NCBI GenBank assembly: GCA_029268045.1
Contig: JAJUHF010000013.1
Span: 1-41,560 of the forward strand
Origin: Anseongella ginsenosidimutans
GTDB lineage: Bacteria; Bacteroidota; Bacteroidia; Sphingobacteriales; Sphingobacteriaceae
Reading direction: 5' to 3'
DNA: 41,560 bases
Shown: positions 1 to 10,844 of the stretch, piece after piece
Layout of the letters: the number at the start of each line of letters is the position of its first letter
Numbering within the stretch: position 1 is the first letter of the stretch
Translations under genes and position numbers: made by a program
The notes under the pieces: model-generated
What the model was told of the DNA's origin: nothing
What the model saw: the letters and a program-made list of their open reading frames with translations, nothing else
Databases searched by the model: none

Positions 1-2
1 CG

Positions 3-1106
3 GGTGGAAAGAAGTTTTCTCCCGGACTCACCTTTGAAGATGCGCAGAGCATTGCCGAGATCGTTCCCACCGTAATCCGGGTGAGTCCCATGATCCAGGT
101 GAATTCCGAGCTGATCGCCGGAAACAAGATTGGCAGCGGAAAACTGATCGGCGTGGATAACGACTACTTCGACATCATGAACCTGAAGGTCGAGCGGGGA
201 AATTATTTTTCATCCGAACAACTGGAAAAGGGCTATGCGGTATGCATCATCGGGAAAACGGTCGAAAAGAAACTATTCGAAGGAGAAAACCCGCTTGGCA
301 AAAGCATCAAAGTGAAGGACAAATGGCTGCAGGTGATCGGGGTGGTGGAAGAGAAATTCGTGAGCGCGCAGGCCGAGGAGGATCTAGGCATCCGGAATTA
401 CAACAGCGACGTTTATATTCCACTGAAAACCTATTTGTTGCGGTTCGAAAACCGATCCCGCTTGAAGGTGGAGGGCGGGCCTGACTTTTCGGGGGGCGGA
501 ATGATCATCATATCCCGTAGCGATGAAGGAAACCAGCCGAAAGAGCGGAAAACCGAGCACCAGCTCGATGAGCTTATCGTACAGGTGAATGAACCTGAAA
601 ACCTGATCGTTTCGGCCCAGGTGATCCGCCGCCTGCTGAGTCGGCGGCACAACGACAACGTGGATTTTGAGATGACCATTCCACAGCAGCTTATTCAGCA
701 GCAACAGAAAACGAAAGATATCTTTAATGTGGTCCTGGGGGTGATCGCCGGCATCTCCCTGCTGGTGGGCGGCATTGGGATCATGAATATCATGATGGCG
801 TCGGTTACCGAGCGCACCAAGGAGATCGGGATCCGCCGGTCCATCGGGGCGACCGGGAGGGACATTTCCCTTCAGTTTATGTCCGAAGCGATCATCATCA
901 GTCTTTGCGGCGGTGTACTGGGAATTATTCTGGGAATCGTGGGCGCTGAAGTTGTGAACCGGGTCGCCGACATCCGGACCATTACTTCGGGCGCTTCCAT
1001 TCTGGTTTCTTTCGGTGTTTCCGTGGCCATCGGACTGATTTTTGGCATTTCCCCGGCGAAGCGGGCCGCGGCACAACATCCCATTGAAGCACTCAGATAT
1101 GAATAA
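3..1106 (+). CDS. MacB-type ABC transporter permease, 5' partial
   Basis: This is the C-terminal 367 residues of an inner-membrane permease of the MacB/FtsX type; the open frame runs through the window's left edge, so the true start is upstream. The visible part begins inside the extracytoplasmic MacB_PCD-like domain and ends with the FtsX domain. Three hydrophobic segments are visible: one around VVLGVIAGISLLVGGIGIMN, one around AIIISLCGGVLGIILGIVGA, and one just before the C-terminal ISPAKRAA. Between the first two lies the conserved ERTKEIGIRRSIGAT coupling loop. In this family such proteins work with an ATPase and an HlyD-like adaptor in tripartite efflux or in mechanotransmission. The stop overlaps the start of the TolC-like gene by 8 bases, which supports an efflux operon. 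The first membrane segment, and any ATPase and adaptor genes, would lie outside the window. The transported substrate cannot be read from sequence. Confidence 0.9.
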   Translation, partial: GGKKFSPGLTFEDAQSIAEIVPTVIRVSPMIQVNSELIAGNKIGSGKLIGVDNDYFDIMNLKVERGNYFSSEQLEKGYAVCIIGKTVEKKLFEGENPLGKSIKVKDKWLQVIGVVEEKFVSAQAEEDLGIRNYNSDVYIPLKTYLLRFENRSRLKVEGGPDFSGGGMIIISRSDEGNQPKERKTEHQLDELIVQVNEPENLIVSAQVIRRLLSRRHNDNVDFEMTIPQQLIQQQQKTKDIFNVVLGVIAGISLLVGGIGIMNIMMASVTERTKEIGIRRSIGATGRDISLQFMSEAIIISLCGGVLGIILGIVGAEVVNRVADIRTITSGASILVSFGVSVAIGLIFGISPAKRAAAQHPIEALRYE

Positions 1107-2640
1107 AAAGTACCTTGCCTTTTACCTGTTACTTGCGTTACATACGGTCCCCGGGTTATATCCTTTCGCCCGGGCGCAGGATCCGGCGCTCAGCGGGGGA
1201 GGCCTGCCTGAAACCGGATTGACAGCAGCCAATACCTTGCAGCTGACGCTGAAGGACGCCATCCAGAAGGCACGCCAGGCTTCCCCGGATTACAAGCGGG
1301 CCATTAACCAGGCCGAAGCCAGCTATTGGGCGTTCCGGAACTACCGCTCCCGCTTTCTGCCGCAGTTGTCGCTCTACAGTACGCTGCCGGATTATTCCAC
1401 CTCGCTTACCAAGGTGACCAACCCGGATGGAACCGAAAGTTTTGTGCGGCAGAACCGGTCTTTTTACAGCCTGGACATGGGACTCCGGCAGAACGTACCG
1501 TTCACCGGCGGGACGTTCAGCGTGCTGTCCAATCTGGAACGGCTCGATATTCTTTCCGATCCGGAAACGACTTCCTATTCCTCGGTCCCGTTTGCGATTT
1601 CCTATACGCAAAGTTCCTTGCTTTACAATCCGTACCGCTGGCAGCAGCGAATTGAGCCACTCCGTTACGAGTCTTCCAAACGGGCTTTTGTGGAGAACAT
1701 GGAGGAGATATCCCTGGAAACGACCCGCCAGTACTTCAACCTGCTTGCCGCCCAGATCCAACTCAGTACCGCCCGCCAGAATCTGGCGAATACCGATACC
1801 CTTTATCAGATTTCCCAGGGACGGTATACACTGGGGAAAATCGCTGAAAACGAGTTACTGCAGATGGAACTCAGTTTGCTGAACGCGCGGAACGCAGTCT
1901 CAAACGCCGAGCTGAACTATCAGTTCACCATGCAGAACCTGATCCGCTACCTGGGTCTGGACCGCGATGCTTCGTTGCAGCTGGAGGTGCCGACCGATAC
2001 GGTATTCTTTACCGTAAGCGCGGCTGAGGCGCTGGCGCAGGCCGCCGACAACCGGCAGGCGGTGATCGAATTCCGCAGGCGAAGATTGCAGGCCGAAGAG
2101 GAAGTGGCCCGGGCCAAAGGGGAAAACAGCGTTTCCATCAATTTGCTTGCTAATTTCGGCCTCTCCCAGAACGGTCCGAAACTTTCGGATGTATACCACG
2201 ATCTGAACAGCCAACAGCGACTGCAGCTCACCCTTTCCATTCCGATCATGGACTGGGGGGTGGCCAAATCCCGCAAACGGATGGCCCAGGCGAATCTGGA
2301 GCTGGAAAAGGCAAATATTGAACGGGAGCAGCTGGCCTTTGAACAGGAAATCGTTCAGCAGACCGCGCAGTGGAATTTGCAGCGGGATCTGCTGGCTACC
2401 GCCACCAAGGCCCGGGAAACGGCGATCAAACGCTACGAGATCACCAAGCAACGTTACCTGATCGGGAAGATCAGTATTACCGACCTCAATCTGGCCCAGC
2501 AGGAAAAAGACCGCGCCATTGAAACCTTTATCGGCGCCATGCGGAACTACTGGAACTCCTATCACACCATTCGCCGGCTTACCCTGTATGATTTTGAGAG
2601 GAACGACCGGATCGTAGTGGAGCTGCAGGAGTTCGATTAA
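1099..2640 (+). CDS. TolC-family outer-membrane efflux protein
   Basis: A 513-residue outer-membrane channel protein. I chose the ATG at 1099 because it gives a signal peptide (MNKKYLAFYLLLALH, ending near FARA/QDP); a longer frame from 1042 would put 19 unrelated residues before it. The rest matches the TolC/OEP duplicated helical pattern: long amphipathic helices rich in Gln, Asn, Glu and Arg, with phrases such as LTLKDAIQKARQASPDYK in the first half and TAIKRYEITKQRYLIGKI in the second. The length is usual for Bacteroidota TolC relatives. It overlaps the upstream MacB-type permease by 8 bases, so the two are probably co-translated and form the export duct and pump of one tripartite system. 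Drug, peptide or lipid substrate is unknown. Confidence 0.9.
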   Translation: MNKKYLAFYLLLALHTVPGLYPFARAQDPALSGGGLPETGLTAANTLQLTLKDAIQKARQASPDYKRAINQAEASYWAFRNYRSRFLPQLSLYSTLPDYSTSLTKVTNPDGTESFVRQNRSFYSLDMGLRQNVPFTGGTFSVLSNLERLDILSDPETTSYSSVPFAISYTQSSLLYNPYRWQQRIEPLRYESSKRAFVENMEEISLETTRQYFNLLAAQIQLSTARQNLANTDTLYQISQGRYTLGKIAENELLQMELSLLNARNAVSNAELNYQFTMQNLIRYLGLDRDASLQLEVPTDTVFFTVSAAEALAQAADNRQAVIEFRRRRLQAEEEVARAKGENSVSINLLANFGLSQNGPKLSDVYHDLNSQQRLQLTLSIPIMDWGVAKSRKRMAQANLELEKANIEREQLAFEQEIVQQTAQWNLQRDLLATATKARETAIKRYEITKQRYLIGKISITDLNLAQQEKDRAIETFIGAMRNYWNSYHTIRRLTLYDFERNDRIVVELQEFD

Positions 2641-2670
2641 AAACTTTCCCATTGCTCCGAAAAGGGAAAG
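2639..2670 (-). terminator. Intrinsic terminator of the panB-rluA transcript
   Basis: On the minus strand CTTTCCC (2670-2664) pairs perfectly with GGGAAAG (2650-2644), and the stem is followed by TTTTT. It lies about 30 bases beyond the rluA stop. On the plus strand the hairpin has no T-run, so it mainly serves the minus-strand operon, while separating it from the convergent TolC-like gene. Confidence 0.65.
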
Positions 2671-2700
2671 GATGAAAAGACTTCAGGAGAAGACCGGCCG

Positions 2701-3420
2701 CTAGCTCCGGCTCATTTCCTTTTCAACCTGCTCCCAGAACGTGCCCGCCGGCAGCTGGGCTTCGATTTCCAGGGGCTCCCGTCTAACCGGATGAATGAAG
2801 GCTATTTTCCGCGCATGGAGATTGATGGATCCGTCGCTGTTTCCTTTAGGGGCGCCGTATTTCTTATCGCCCCGGATGGGACAATTCATGGAAGCCAGTT
2901 GCACGCGGATCTGATGGGGGCGGCCAGTAAGGGGATACACTTCAACCAGAAACCAGTTTTTACCCGCCGATATCAGGCGGTAATCCAGCTCCGAATACAG
3001 TCCGCCGGGCAGTTCGGTGGGGTGGGCGGTCACCGTATTGGTTTCGGGATCCTTAATCAGCCAATGGGTCAGGTGCCCTTCGGGCTGGGAAGGTTGATTC
3101 CTTACAATGGCCCAATAGGTTTTCCGTACCTCCCGTTGCTTGAATAATTTATTCAGCCGGTCCAGCGCTTTGCTGGTTTTTGCAAACAGGATCGCGCCGC
3201 TTACTGGACGGTCCAGCCGATGGACGCAACCCAGATACACCCCGCCCGGCTTGTTGTCGCGGACTTTGATGTAATCTTTAATGATATCGATCAGGGGCTT
3301 GTCGCCGGTCCGGTCCGACTGGACAAGCACTCCTGCGGGTTTATTGACGGCGATGATATGGTTATCCTCATACAAAATGGGAATACGATATCCCGAATCG
3401 TTAATACTGTTCCTTTTCAC
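2701..3420 (-). CDS. RluA-family RNA pseudouridine synthase
   Basis: A 239-residue pseudouridine synthase that isomerises uridine in rRNA or tRNA. The family signature HRLDRPVSG is present with the catalytic aspartate at D70. Supporting motifs are NKPAGVLVQ near residue 26 and [11 protein letters not shown] in the second half. There is no N-terminal S4 domain, so it is the short RluA/TruC-like form. The start is a GTG at 3420 inside the last codons of panB, preceded by a purine-rich AAGGAAAAGGA stretch that would serve as a ribosome-binding site; no ATG suits the N-terminus. The 20-base overlap with panB indicates translational coupling. Which RNA site it modifies cannot be told from the sequence. 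Confidence 0.92.
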   Translation of the reverse strand: MKRNSINDSGYRIPILYEDNHIIAVNKPAGVLVQSDRTGDKPLIDIIKDYIKVRDNKPGGVYLGCVHRLDRPVSGAILFAKTSKALDRLNKLFKQREVRKTYWAIVRNQPSQPEGHLTHWLIKDPETNTVTAHPTELPGGLYSELDYRLISAGKNWFLVEVYPLTGRPHQIRVQLASMNCPIRGDKKYGAPKGNSDGSINLHARKIAFIHPVRREPLEIEAQLPAGTFWEQVEKEMSRS

Positions 3421-4216
3421 CCGGGAAATCCTTTTCCTTTACGTCTTTGATGTACTTCCTAACGGCGTCCCCGATGGTCTCGAAGAGGTTCAGGTATTGG
3501 CGTAGGAACCGGGGCTTAAAACCATTGGTAATCCCCAGCATGTCGTTCACGACCAGCACCTGTCCGTCTACATGGGGGCCGGCGCCAATTCCGATTACGG
3601 GGATCCGGACCATGGAACTGACTTCCGCGGCGAGTTTCGCCGGTATCTTTTCAAGGACAATGGCAAAACATCCGGCTTCTTCCAGGATACGCGCATCGTC
3701 CAGCAGTTTTGCCGCTTCGGCTTCTTCCTTCGCCCGGACTGTATAGGTTCCGAATTTATAAATGGACTGCGGGGTAAGTCCCAGGTGCCCCATGACGGGA
3801 ATGCCGGCCGAGACAATCCGTTCTACCGACTCCCGGACTTCAATTCCCCCTTCCAGTTTCACGGCGTGACCTCCCGATTCCTTCATAATGCGGATGGCCG
3901 AATGCAATGCTTCCAGGGAATCCCCCTGGTAGGAGCCAAAAGGGATGTCTACCACCACCAGCGCCCGTTTGGCTGCCCGGACCACGCTGGATGCATGATA
4001 GATCATCTGATCCAGGGTAATGGGGAGGGTGGTTTCGTGACCCGCCATTACGTTGGAGGCGGAATCGCCTACCAGCAAAACGTCAATACCCGCACCATCC
4101 AAGATAAGGGCTGTCGAATAATCGTACGCCGTGAGCATCGCGATCATTTCCCCGGCCGCCTTCATTTCCTGCAAGCTATGCGTGGTAATCCTTTTCAATT
4201 CCTTACTTACGGACAT
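3401..4216 (-). CDS. panB: 3-methyl-2-oxobutanoate hydroxymethyltransferase
   Basis: The first committed enzyme of pantothenate synthesis: it adds a hydroxymethyl group from 5,10-methylene-tetrahydrofolate to 2-oxoisovalerate to give ketopantoate. The protein has 271 residues. Visible PanB motifs are [28 protein letters not shown] and [14 protein letters not shown]. Probable metal ligands are D51, D90 and E122. I take the ATG at 4216 ([13 protein letters not shown]) because it gives the normal N-terminus; longer frames up to 4318 would run into the carA promoter. It is transcribed divergently from carA across about 80 bases and overlaps rluA downstream. No panC is beside it. Confidence 0.96.
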   Translation of the reverse strand: MSVSKELKRITTHSLQEMKAAGEMIAMLTAYDYSTALILDGAGIDVLLVGDSASNVMAGHETTLPITLDQMIYHASSVVRAAKRALVVVDIPFGSYQGDSLEALHSAIRIMKESGGHAVKLEGGIEVRESVERIVSAGIPVMGHLGLTPQSIYKFGTYTVRAKEEAEAAKLLDDARILEEAGCFAIVLEKIPAKLAAEVSSMVRIPVIGIGAGPHVDGQVLVVNDMLGITNGFKPRFLRQYLNLFETIGDAVRKYIKDVKEKDFPGEKEQY

Positions 4217-4284
4217 GCTGCCTGTTTTTAAATTCCCTCTGCTAAGGTCAAGATTCATTTTCATATTTTCAAATGGAATTACGT

Positions 4285-4292
4285 ACCTTTGC
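4285..4292 (+). promoter_or_regulatory. Bacteroidota -7 promoter box of carA
   Basis: TACCTTTG fits the TAnnTTTG -7 consensus of Bacteroidota sigma factors. Only six bases separate it from the carA ATG at 4299, so transcription should begin at or next to the start codon, giving a leaderless or nearly leaderless mRNA. A -33 TTG element is not clear. Confidence 0.6.
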
Positions 4293-4298
4293 ATCCCG

Positions 4299-5411
4299 AT
4301 GAAAAGTATTGTACACATCCCCGCTGTTTTGTTATTGGAAGATGGAACAGTGTTTTACGGAAAAGCTGCTGGGAAAATCGGGACCACCGCCGGAGAAGTC
4401 TGCTTCAATACCGGAATGACCGGTTATCAGGAGATTTTTACCGATCCGTCCTATTTCGCGCAGATCATGGTTACAACCAACGCGCATATTGGTAATTACG
4501 GCATCCAAACCGACGAAGTGGAGTCGGAATCCATCAAAATAGCGGGGCTGGTCTGTAAGAATTTCACGTATAATTATTCCAGAAAATTGGCTTCGCAGTC
4601 CATCCAGGATTACTACCTGAATGAAAACATCGTTGCCATTTCCGATGTGGATACCCGGGCGCTTGTGCGTCATATCCGGGATAAAGGGGCCATGAACGCC
4701 ATCATTTCCTCAGAAACGACCGATTTAAAGGAATTGAAGGAGCGGCTTTCACTGGTTCCTTCCATGGCCGGACTGGAGCTTTCCTCGAAAGTTAGTACAA
4801 AAGAACCCTATACGTATGGTGATCCGGAAGGGACGCTGCGCGTAGCGGCGCTCGACCTGGGCATTAAAAGGAACATTCTCCGGAATTTCGACAACCGGGA
4901 TGTTTTTGTCAAGGTGTTTCCCGCCAAGACCACCTTCGAGGAAATGGAGCAGTGGAAACCCGACGGATATTTTATATCAAACGGCCCGGGCGATCCGGCG
5001 GCCATGCCCTACGCGGTGGAAACCGTCCAGAAAGCCGTTGCAAGCGACAAGCCGCTGTTTGGGATCTGCCTGGGACATCAATTGCTTGCGCTGGCCAATG
5101 GGATTGGCACCTATAAAATGCATAACGGACACCGGGGGATCAACCATCCGGTAAAGAATATCTTCCGGAACCAATGCGAGGTCACTTCGCAGAATCATGG
5201 TTTCGGGATCGACCCGGAAGGGGTCAGGAAGTCCGACAAGGTGGAGGTAAGCCACATCAATCTGAATGATAAAAGCATCGAAGGTATCCGGATGAAGGGA
5301 AAGAACGCGTTTTCCGTACAGTATCATCCGGAATCATCGCCGGGTCCGCACGACTCCAGGTATCTGTTTGACGAGTTTGTGGATCTGATGAAAAAGACGA
5401 ATAACCAATAA
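4299..5411 (+). CDS. carA: Carbamoyl-phosphate synthase small (glutaminase) subunit
   Basis: A 370-residue glutamine-hydrolysing subunit that passes ammonia to CarB for carbamoyl phosphate, feeding pyrimidine and arginine synthesis. The N-terminal CPSase small-chain domain ([32 protein letters not shown]) is followed by a class I amidotransferase domain. The catalytic triad is visible as C257 (GICLGHQ), H343 and E345 ([12 protein letters not shown]). The ATG at 4299 gives the standard N-terminus; an upstream in-frame start at 4131 would overlap panB on the other strand and lacks family similarity. carB is not adjacent; the next gene, 11 bases on, is enolase. Confidence 0.96.
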   Translation: MKSIVHIPAVLLLEDGTVFYGKAAGKIGTTAGEVCFNTGMTGYQEIFTDPSYFAQIMVTTNAHIGNYGIQTDEVESESIKIAGLVCKNFTYNYSRKLASQSIQDYYLNENIVAISDVDTRALVRHIRDKGAMNAIISSETTDLKELKERLSLVPSMAGLELSSKVSTKEPYTYGDPEGTLRVAALDLGIKRNILRNFDNRDVFVKVFPAKTTFEEMEQWKPDGYFISNGPGDPAAMPYAVETVQKAVASDKPLFGICLGHQLLALANGIGTYKMHNGHRGINHPVKNIFRNQCEVTSQNHGFGIDPEGVRKSDKVEVSHINLNDKSIEGIRMKGKNAFSVQYHPESSPGPHDSRYLFDEFVDLMKKTNNQ

Positions 5412-5419
5412 CGAAATAA

Positions 5420-6706
<1,287 letters not shown>

Positions 6707-6738
6707 ACGCCGTCGGGGTAAGTTCATGAATTTTTTCC

Positions 6739-6746
6739 TATATTGG
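6739..6746 (+). promoter_or_regulatory. Candidate -7 box before the ftsB-like gene
   Basis: TATATTGG differs from the TATATTTG form of the Bacteroidota -7 box at one base. It lies four bases before the ATG at 6751, the arrangement expected of a leaderless transcript and similar to the carA and mtgA promoters in this window. Confidence 0.4.
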
Positions 6747-6750
6747 TCTA

Positions 6751-7050
6751 ATGTTGGAAAGAATTAAATACATTCTTAAAAACAAGTACTATCTGACCTC
6801 CATTCTATTCCTGATCTGGATGCTGTTCCTGGATCGGAACGACATCATTACCCAGGTGAGACACATGATCAGTCTGCGTGAGATCAATCAGGATAAGGAA
6901 TATTATCGGGAAGAAATTGAAAAAATCAACAAGGATCTTCGGGAGCTGACCAGCAATAAAGAACAACTCGAAAAGTTTGCCCGCGAAAATTACCTAATGA
7001 AGAAGGAGGGAGAGGATATATTCATTATCGTTAAGGAGGAAGAAAAATAG
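6751..7050 (+). CDS. FtsB/DivIC-like septum formation initiator protein
   Basis: A 99-residue bitopic membrane protein of the septum formation initiator family (FtsB/DivIC), which in other bacteria bridges FtsL and FtsQ in the division complex. It has a short cytoplasmic N-terminus, one membrane span at about residues 13-27 (YYLTSILFLIWMLFL), then a charged coiled coil rich in Glu, Lys, Asn and Leu up to about residue 80. The phrase ENYLMKKEGEDIFIIV matches the family's C-terminal part (ARE.Y.M...GE). Its place directly after enolase is common in many bacteria. The next gene begins 6 bases after its stop. Confidence 0.85.
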   Translation: MLERIKYILKNKYYLTSILFLIWMLFLDRNDIITQVRHMISLREINQDKEYYREEIEKINKDLRELTSNKEQLEKFARENYLMKKEGEDIFIIVKEEEK

Positions 7051-7056
7051 CGCGCC

Positions 7057-8667
7057 ATGCGTCATGATTTTGTCGGCTTTTCCATTGTCATAAGCCTTCT
7101 TTTTGCGTGTCTTGGAATCTGGGTTTCCCCCGGCTTCTTCTGGGCCTTTGCCGTGATCGGTCCATTCGTATTGCTGGGCGCTTATGATATGATCCAGAAA
7201 CGGCACGCCATCATGCGCAACTTCCCCGTTTTCGGCAGGGGCAGGTACCTGATGGAAGCGCTTCGTCCCAAATTATATCAGTATTTTATCGAATCCGATA
7301 TCAACGGACGGCCGTTCAACCGGGTAGAACGTTCCATTATCTACCAGCGCGCGAAAAAGGAATTGGATACAGCCGCCTTCGGAACCCAGCTCGATGTGTA
7401 CGAAGAAGGCTACGAGTGGATGAATCATTCCATTGCCGCGATCGATTACCTGACCGTGAACCACGACCAGCGGGTGACAGTCGGAGCCGGACGTTGCACC
7501 AAATCCTACCAGGCAAGTATTCTGAACATTTCGGCAATGAGCTACGGCGCGCTGAGCGCCAATGCGGTCATGGCGCTGAACGGCGGCGCGAAGCTGGGGA
7601 ATTTCGCGCATAATACGGGAGAAGGCGGCATCAGTCCGTATCACCTGCAGGGAGGCGACCTTATATTCCAGATCGGAACGGGTTATTTCGGCGCGCGAGA
7701 CAAAAAAGGAAATTTCTCCCGCGAGGTGTTTGCCGAAACGGCTTCGCATGAGCAGGTTAAGATGATCGAACTGAAACTTTCCCAGGGTGCCAAGCCCGGA
7801 CATGGCGGCATACTCCCCGCTGCTAAGAATACACCGGAGATTGCTGCCATCCGGAAAGTTGAACCGTATACCACCGTCTTGTCTCCCGCGTTCCATACCG
7901 CATTCAGGACGCCGGTAGAGCTGCTGGAACTGCTGGAAACCATGCGGGAAGCCTCCGGAGGGAAGCCGGTAGGCTTCAAATTATGCGTAGGAAATAAAAT
8001 CGAGTTTGTCTCCATTTGCAAGGCCATCGTCGAAACGGGTATGATCCCCGACTTTATCGCGGTAGACGGCGGGGAAGGAGGAACCGGAGCAGCGCCTTTG
8101 GAGTTCAGCAATTCCGTGGGAATGCCTTTTAAGGAAGGACTTGTATTTGTTGATGATACCCTTACCGGTTTTAATCTGAGAGACAAAATCAAACTATTCG
8201 GTGCGGGAAAGATTCTTTCGGGATTCCACATTTTCAGGGCGCTTGCCCTTGGGGCGGATGCCTGTTACAGCGCCCGGGCCATGATGATGGCATTGGGCTG
8301 CATCCAGGCCTTGGAATGCAACAAGAACACGTGTCCTACGGGTGTGACCACGCACCGCAAGGAACTTACGGCCGGCCTGGTGGTTTCCGATAAGCGGGTG
8401 CGGGTGGCCGACTATCACAAGGATACGGTGGCGGGCTTTGTCGAATTGATGGCCGGAGCCGGCATTGACGATCCTTCCAAGATCAACCGCTCCCATATTT
8501 ACCGGCGGACCAGTATTACCGAAATAAAAACGTTCGAACAGATATTCCCCTACCTTAAACCCGGCTGCCTGCTGCATGAGCATACCGTTCCCGAACATTA
8601 TCAGGTGTTGATGAAGCAGTCCAGTAAGGATTCTTTCTTGCCCCGGTCGAGATACCACATTACCTGA
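7057..8667 (+). CDS. FMN-binding glutamate synthase family protein, membrane-anchored
   Basis: A 536-residue protein matching the FMN-binding central barrel of glutamate synthase, without the amidotransferase or FAD/NADPH parts. Two hydrophobic segments at residues 6-24 and 25-41 precede the barrel, so it is probably tethered to the inner face of the membrane. Core motifs include SAMSYGALS-like ISAMSYGALSANAV, NTGEGGISPYH, GAKPGHGGILPAAK and VDGGEGGTGAAP. A CX5CX4C cluster motif (C415, C421, C426) should bind a [3Fe-4S] centre as in GltB. A good AGGAGG ribosome-binding site lies within the end of the ftsB-like gene. Family members are annotated as glutamate synthase-like, but the real substrate is unproven. 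Confidence 0.88.
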   Translation: MRHDFVGFSIVISLLFACLGIWVSPGFFWAFAVIGPFVLLGAYDMIQKRHAIMRNFPVFGRGRYLMEALRPKLYQYFIESDINGRPFNRVERSIIYQRAKKELDTAAFGTQLDVYEEGYEWMNHSIAAIDYLTVNHDQRVTVGAGRCTKSYQASILNISAMSYGALSANAVMALNGGAKLGNFAHNTGEGGISPYHLQGGDLIFQIGTGYFGARDKKGNFSREVFAETASHEQVKMIELKLSQGAKPGHGGILPAAKNTPEIAAIRKVEPYTTVLSPAFHTAFRTPVELLELLETMREASGGKPVGFKLCVGNKIEFVSICKAIVETGMIPDFIAVDGGEGGTGAAPLEFSNSVGMPFKEGLVFVDDTLTGFNLRDKIKLFGAGKILSGFHIFRALALGADACYSARAMMMALGCIQALECNKNTCPTGVTTHRKELTAGLVVSDKRVRVADYHKDTVAGFVELMAGAGIDDPSKINRSHIYRRTSITEIKTFEQIFPYLKPGCLLHEHTVPEHYQVLMKQSSKDSFLPRSRYHIT

Positions 8668-8715
8668 TCGCCCGGCTTCGGGACTTCATCCGGCGCGGAT
8701 TGGAGGGCTTGCAGA

Positions 8716-10812
8716 TCAGTATAAACCGTTCCGTTTGCGGATGAACCATTCTGCGCTGAGAAGCGTGAGCAAAAGAAAAAACAGCCATTTGAAATTGATC
8801 AATTCCTCGTAGCGTTCCTCTTCGTAGAGTAGCGGACTGATCGTTTCCTTTTCCGAAAGAAGTCCGCCCAACCGTAGAATATCGTCCGGATAGAGTAACT
8901 GCCCGCCTGATTTTTCAGCCATCCCGTAGAGCAATTGATGGTTCGCTGTAGTCTGGAGTTCCTCGGCGTTTTGCGCATGGACGACAAAGCTGCCGCTTGC
9001 GGTACTCTCCTGCCCGCCTACCTCGACGCTGGCCGTGTAGGTATATTCGCCTACGGGTAGCAAACCGGCATCCAGGTGGTAGCGCCCGGCTCCTTTGCTG
9101 AATAGAAACGGAAAGGTATTGCCCTGTTCGTCCCGGATAGTCATCCGGATATCGGGTGAGGTGATTGCTTCGTAGCTTTCGTTGTAAAGCTCCGCGGTGA
9201 AGGTCACGGCTTCGTTTTCGGAGAAGATGGATTGGGGCGTGCTCACCCGGAAGCGGCGGGTATCCTCCCGGGTTGCCAGGTATTGGACGGTTTTGATCAG
9301 CAGATCATCCACCGCCTGTTGATCGCCGTGAAGCCTGAAATCATGCAAGCGCCATCGCCAGAGTCCCTCCCCGAACAGCCAGGCCGAACGACTGTTGCCC
9401 TGGGTACTGAATGAAAGCAAAGGTTGCCCGGTTTCCACCGTCCCGATCCGCTGGGAAAACAAGGTGACCAGCGGGCTTTGCGGAACAATTTCGCAGAAGG
9501 GGGATGAAAGCGGAGGGAGCGCCGCAAAGCGGTTCCTGGATTCCTCCGGAAGGGTGAATAAATAAAATGCAGGATCCGTAACCGGGAAAACCTCGTTGTA
9601 ATTTCCCCCGAAACGGGCAAACCGGATCGTTTGCTGCGCCTGGCCCAGCGCCGCCAGGTTGGTCTGGTTCCCCACGATGAACCAGACCGGCAGGTTTTGC
9701 TCCTGAATGGTTTGCAAAAAAGCGGGAATCCCATGCCGGGCTGAAGGGAGTTGGTGCAGAATGATCAGGCTGTAGGGCTGGGTTTCCAGCTGGTTCAGGT
9801 CGCCGGACGCCAGTTGGATATCCACCTCGTATTGTTCCCTGCGTTCCAGGGCTTGTTTCAGCGCCCCCAGGTCGGGATGGGGGGCCTCGGCGAGAACGAG
9901 TATTTTCTGCCGGGTGTCCAGCACGTCGATAAACGTGATTATCGAATTGTTTTTTTCGGTCAACTCGCCCTCCACCGGTTCGAGATCGATCACGTATTTC
10001 TGACGGCCTGTTTCCGTTGCGGTCAGATCGACCGGTACCTGGACCCGGAAATCAGGTTCGGTAATCCGGATCGTTTCAGAAAAGACGGTATGGCCATCGT
10101 GTTGTATGCGAAGCCGGGTCGTGGCTCCTTCAGCGCCAATGGCTTCGGCATGCACCTCAATCCGGAAGTCATTTTCCAGGAATACGACCTGATTATGATC
10201 GGCCGAAGCAAGTACCAGGTCCTTTTGGGGTATGGTGTCGCCCAAGGCAATCGTGTAAAAAGGTGCATCAAGCCCTTGCAGCTCATAAAGCGGATTACTG
10301 CCCTTATTGTATATGCCGTCGCTGAGAAGGATAACCGCGCCCAAGTTCCGTCCGGCAAAGCGGGTTTTCAGTTCCTGGACCAAAAGGCTGATGTCGGTTT
10401 GTTTTTCGGAGAAATCCAGGCGGTTCCCGCTTTCGACGTGTTCGCCAAAATGATAAAGCTGCACGTGATAGGTCTCTTCGAGTTGCTTCTGCAGCTCCTC
10501 TAGCCGCAGGGGGAGTTCCCTGGTGTACCAGTCGCGGTTCTTTTCATCCAGAAGAATGGAGGCGCTGTTGTCCTGCGCAATCACCACGATTGGTTTCTCA
10601 AGGGTTCTGCTGATATCTTTAAACAAGGGAGCCAGAAGCAGGAAGGCGATCAGGGCAACCGCGATTGCCCTCCCTGTTCCCAGCGCCCCCCGGAGGAATG
10701 GCGGAAAATGGGATTCTTTGCGGTAGAGCAACCACGCGTAGAGGACTCCTGCAAGAATACATGGCAGGGTCCACCAGGGAGAAACCGAATTGAATACCAA
10801 TGAAAGATCCAT
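8716..10812 (-). CDS. VWA-like membrane protein of unknown function
   Basis: A 698-residue protein. Two membrane spans lie near the N-terminus (about residues 15-30 and 46-64) and one at the C-terminus (about 673-690). Between them is a von Willebrand factor A-like fold: VIAQDNSASI supplies a MIDAS DxSxS motif (D81-S85) and AVILLSDGIYNKGSN a second MIDAS aspartate (D165). The rest looks like extracytoplasmic beta-rich domains followed by an Ig-like region near SVEVGGQESTASGSFVV. Bacteroidota carry many such proteins related to the BatA/BatB group, but no MoxR ATPase or Bat gene is next to it. It is convergent with the glutamate synthase-like gene (48-base gap) and follows the M14-like gene by 32 bases, so those two may be one transcript. 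Confidence 0.75.
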   Translation of the reverse strand: MDLSLVFNSVSPWWTLPCILAGVLYAWLLYRKESHFPPFLRGALGTGRAIAVALIAFLLLAPLFKDISRTLEKPIVVIAQDNSASILLDEKNRDWYTRELPLRLEELQKQLEETYHVQLYHFGEHVESGNRLDFSEKQTDISLLVQELKTRFAGRNLGAVILLSDGIYNKGSNPLYELQGLDAPFYTIALGDTIPQKDLVLASADHNQVVFLENDFRIEVHAEAIGAEGATTRLRIQHDGHTVFSETIRITEPDFRVQVPVDLTATETGRQKYVIDLEPVEGELTEKNNSIITFIDVLDTRQKILVLAEAPHPDLGALKQALERREQYEVDIQLASGDLNQLETQPYSLIILHQLPSARHGIPAFLQTIQEQNLPVWFIVGNQTNLAALGQAQQTIRFARFGGNYNEVFPVTDPAFYLFTLPEESRNRFAALPPLSSPFCEIVPQSPLVTLFSQRIGTVETGQPLLSFSTQGNSRSAWLFGEGLWRWRLHDFRLHGDQQAVDDLLIKTVQYLATREDTRRFRVSTPQSIFSENEAVTFTAELYNESYEAITSPDIRMTIRDEQGNTFPFLFSKGAGRYHLDAGLLPVGEYTYTASVEVGGQESTASGSFVVHAQNAEELQTTANHQLLYGMAEKSGGQLLYPDDILRLGGLLSEKETISPLLYEEERYEELINFKWLFFLLLTLLSAEWFIRKRNGLY

Positions 10813-10844
10813 GTCTTGCCTTCGCCGAAACGGAAGGCAGCAAT

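Noticed and set aside
4131-4298. Longer N-terminus for carA
   Set aside because: It overlaps the panB start on the other strand and contains the carA -7 box; family proteins start at the ATG at 4299.
9751-10503. Open frame of 250 codons opposite the VWA protein gene
   Set aside because: Shadow frame; the minus-strand protein has clear membrane spans and MIDAS motifs.
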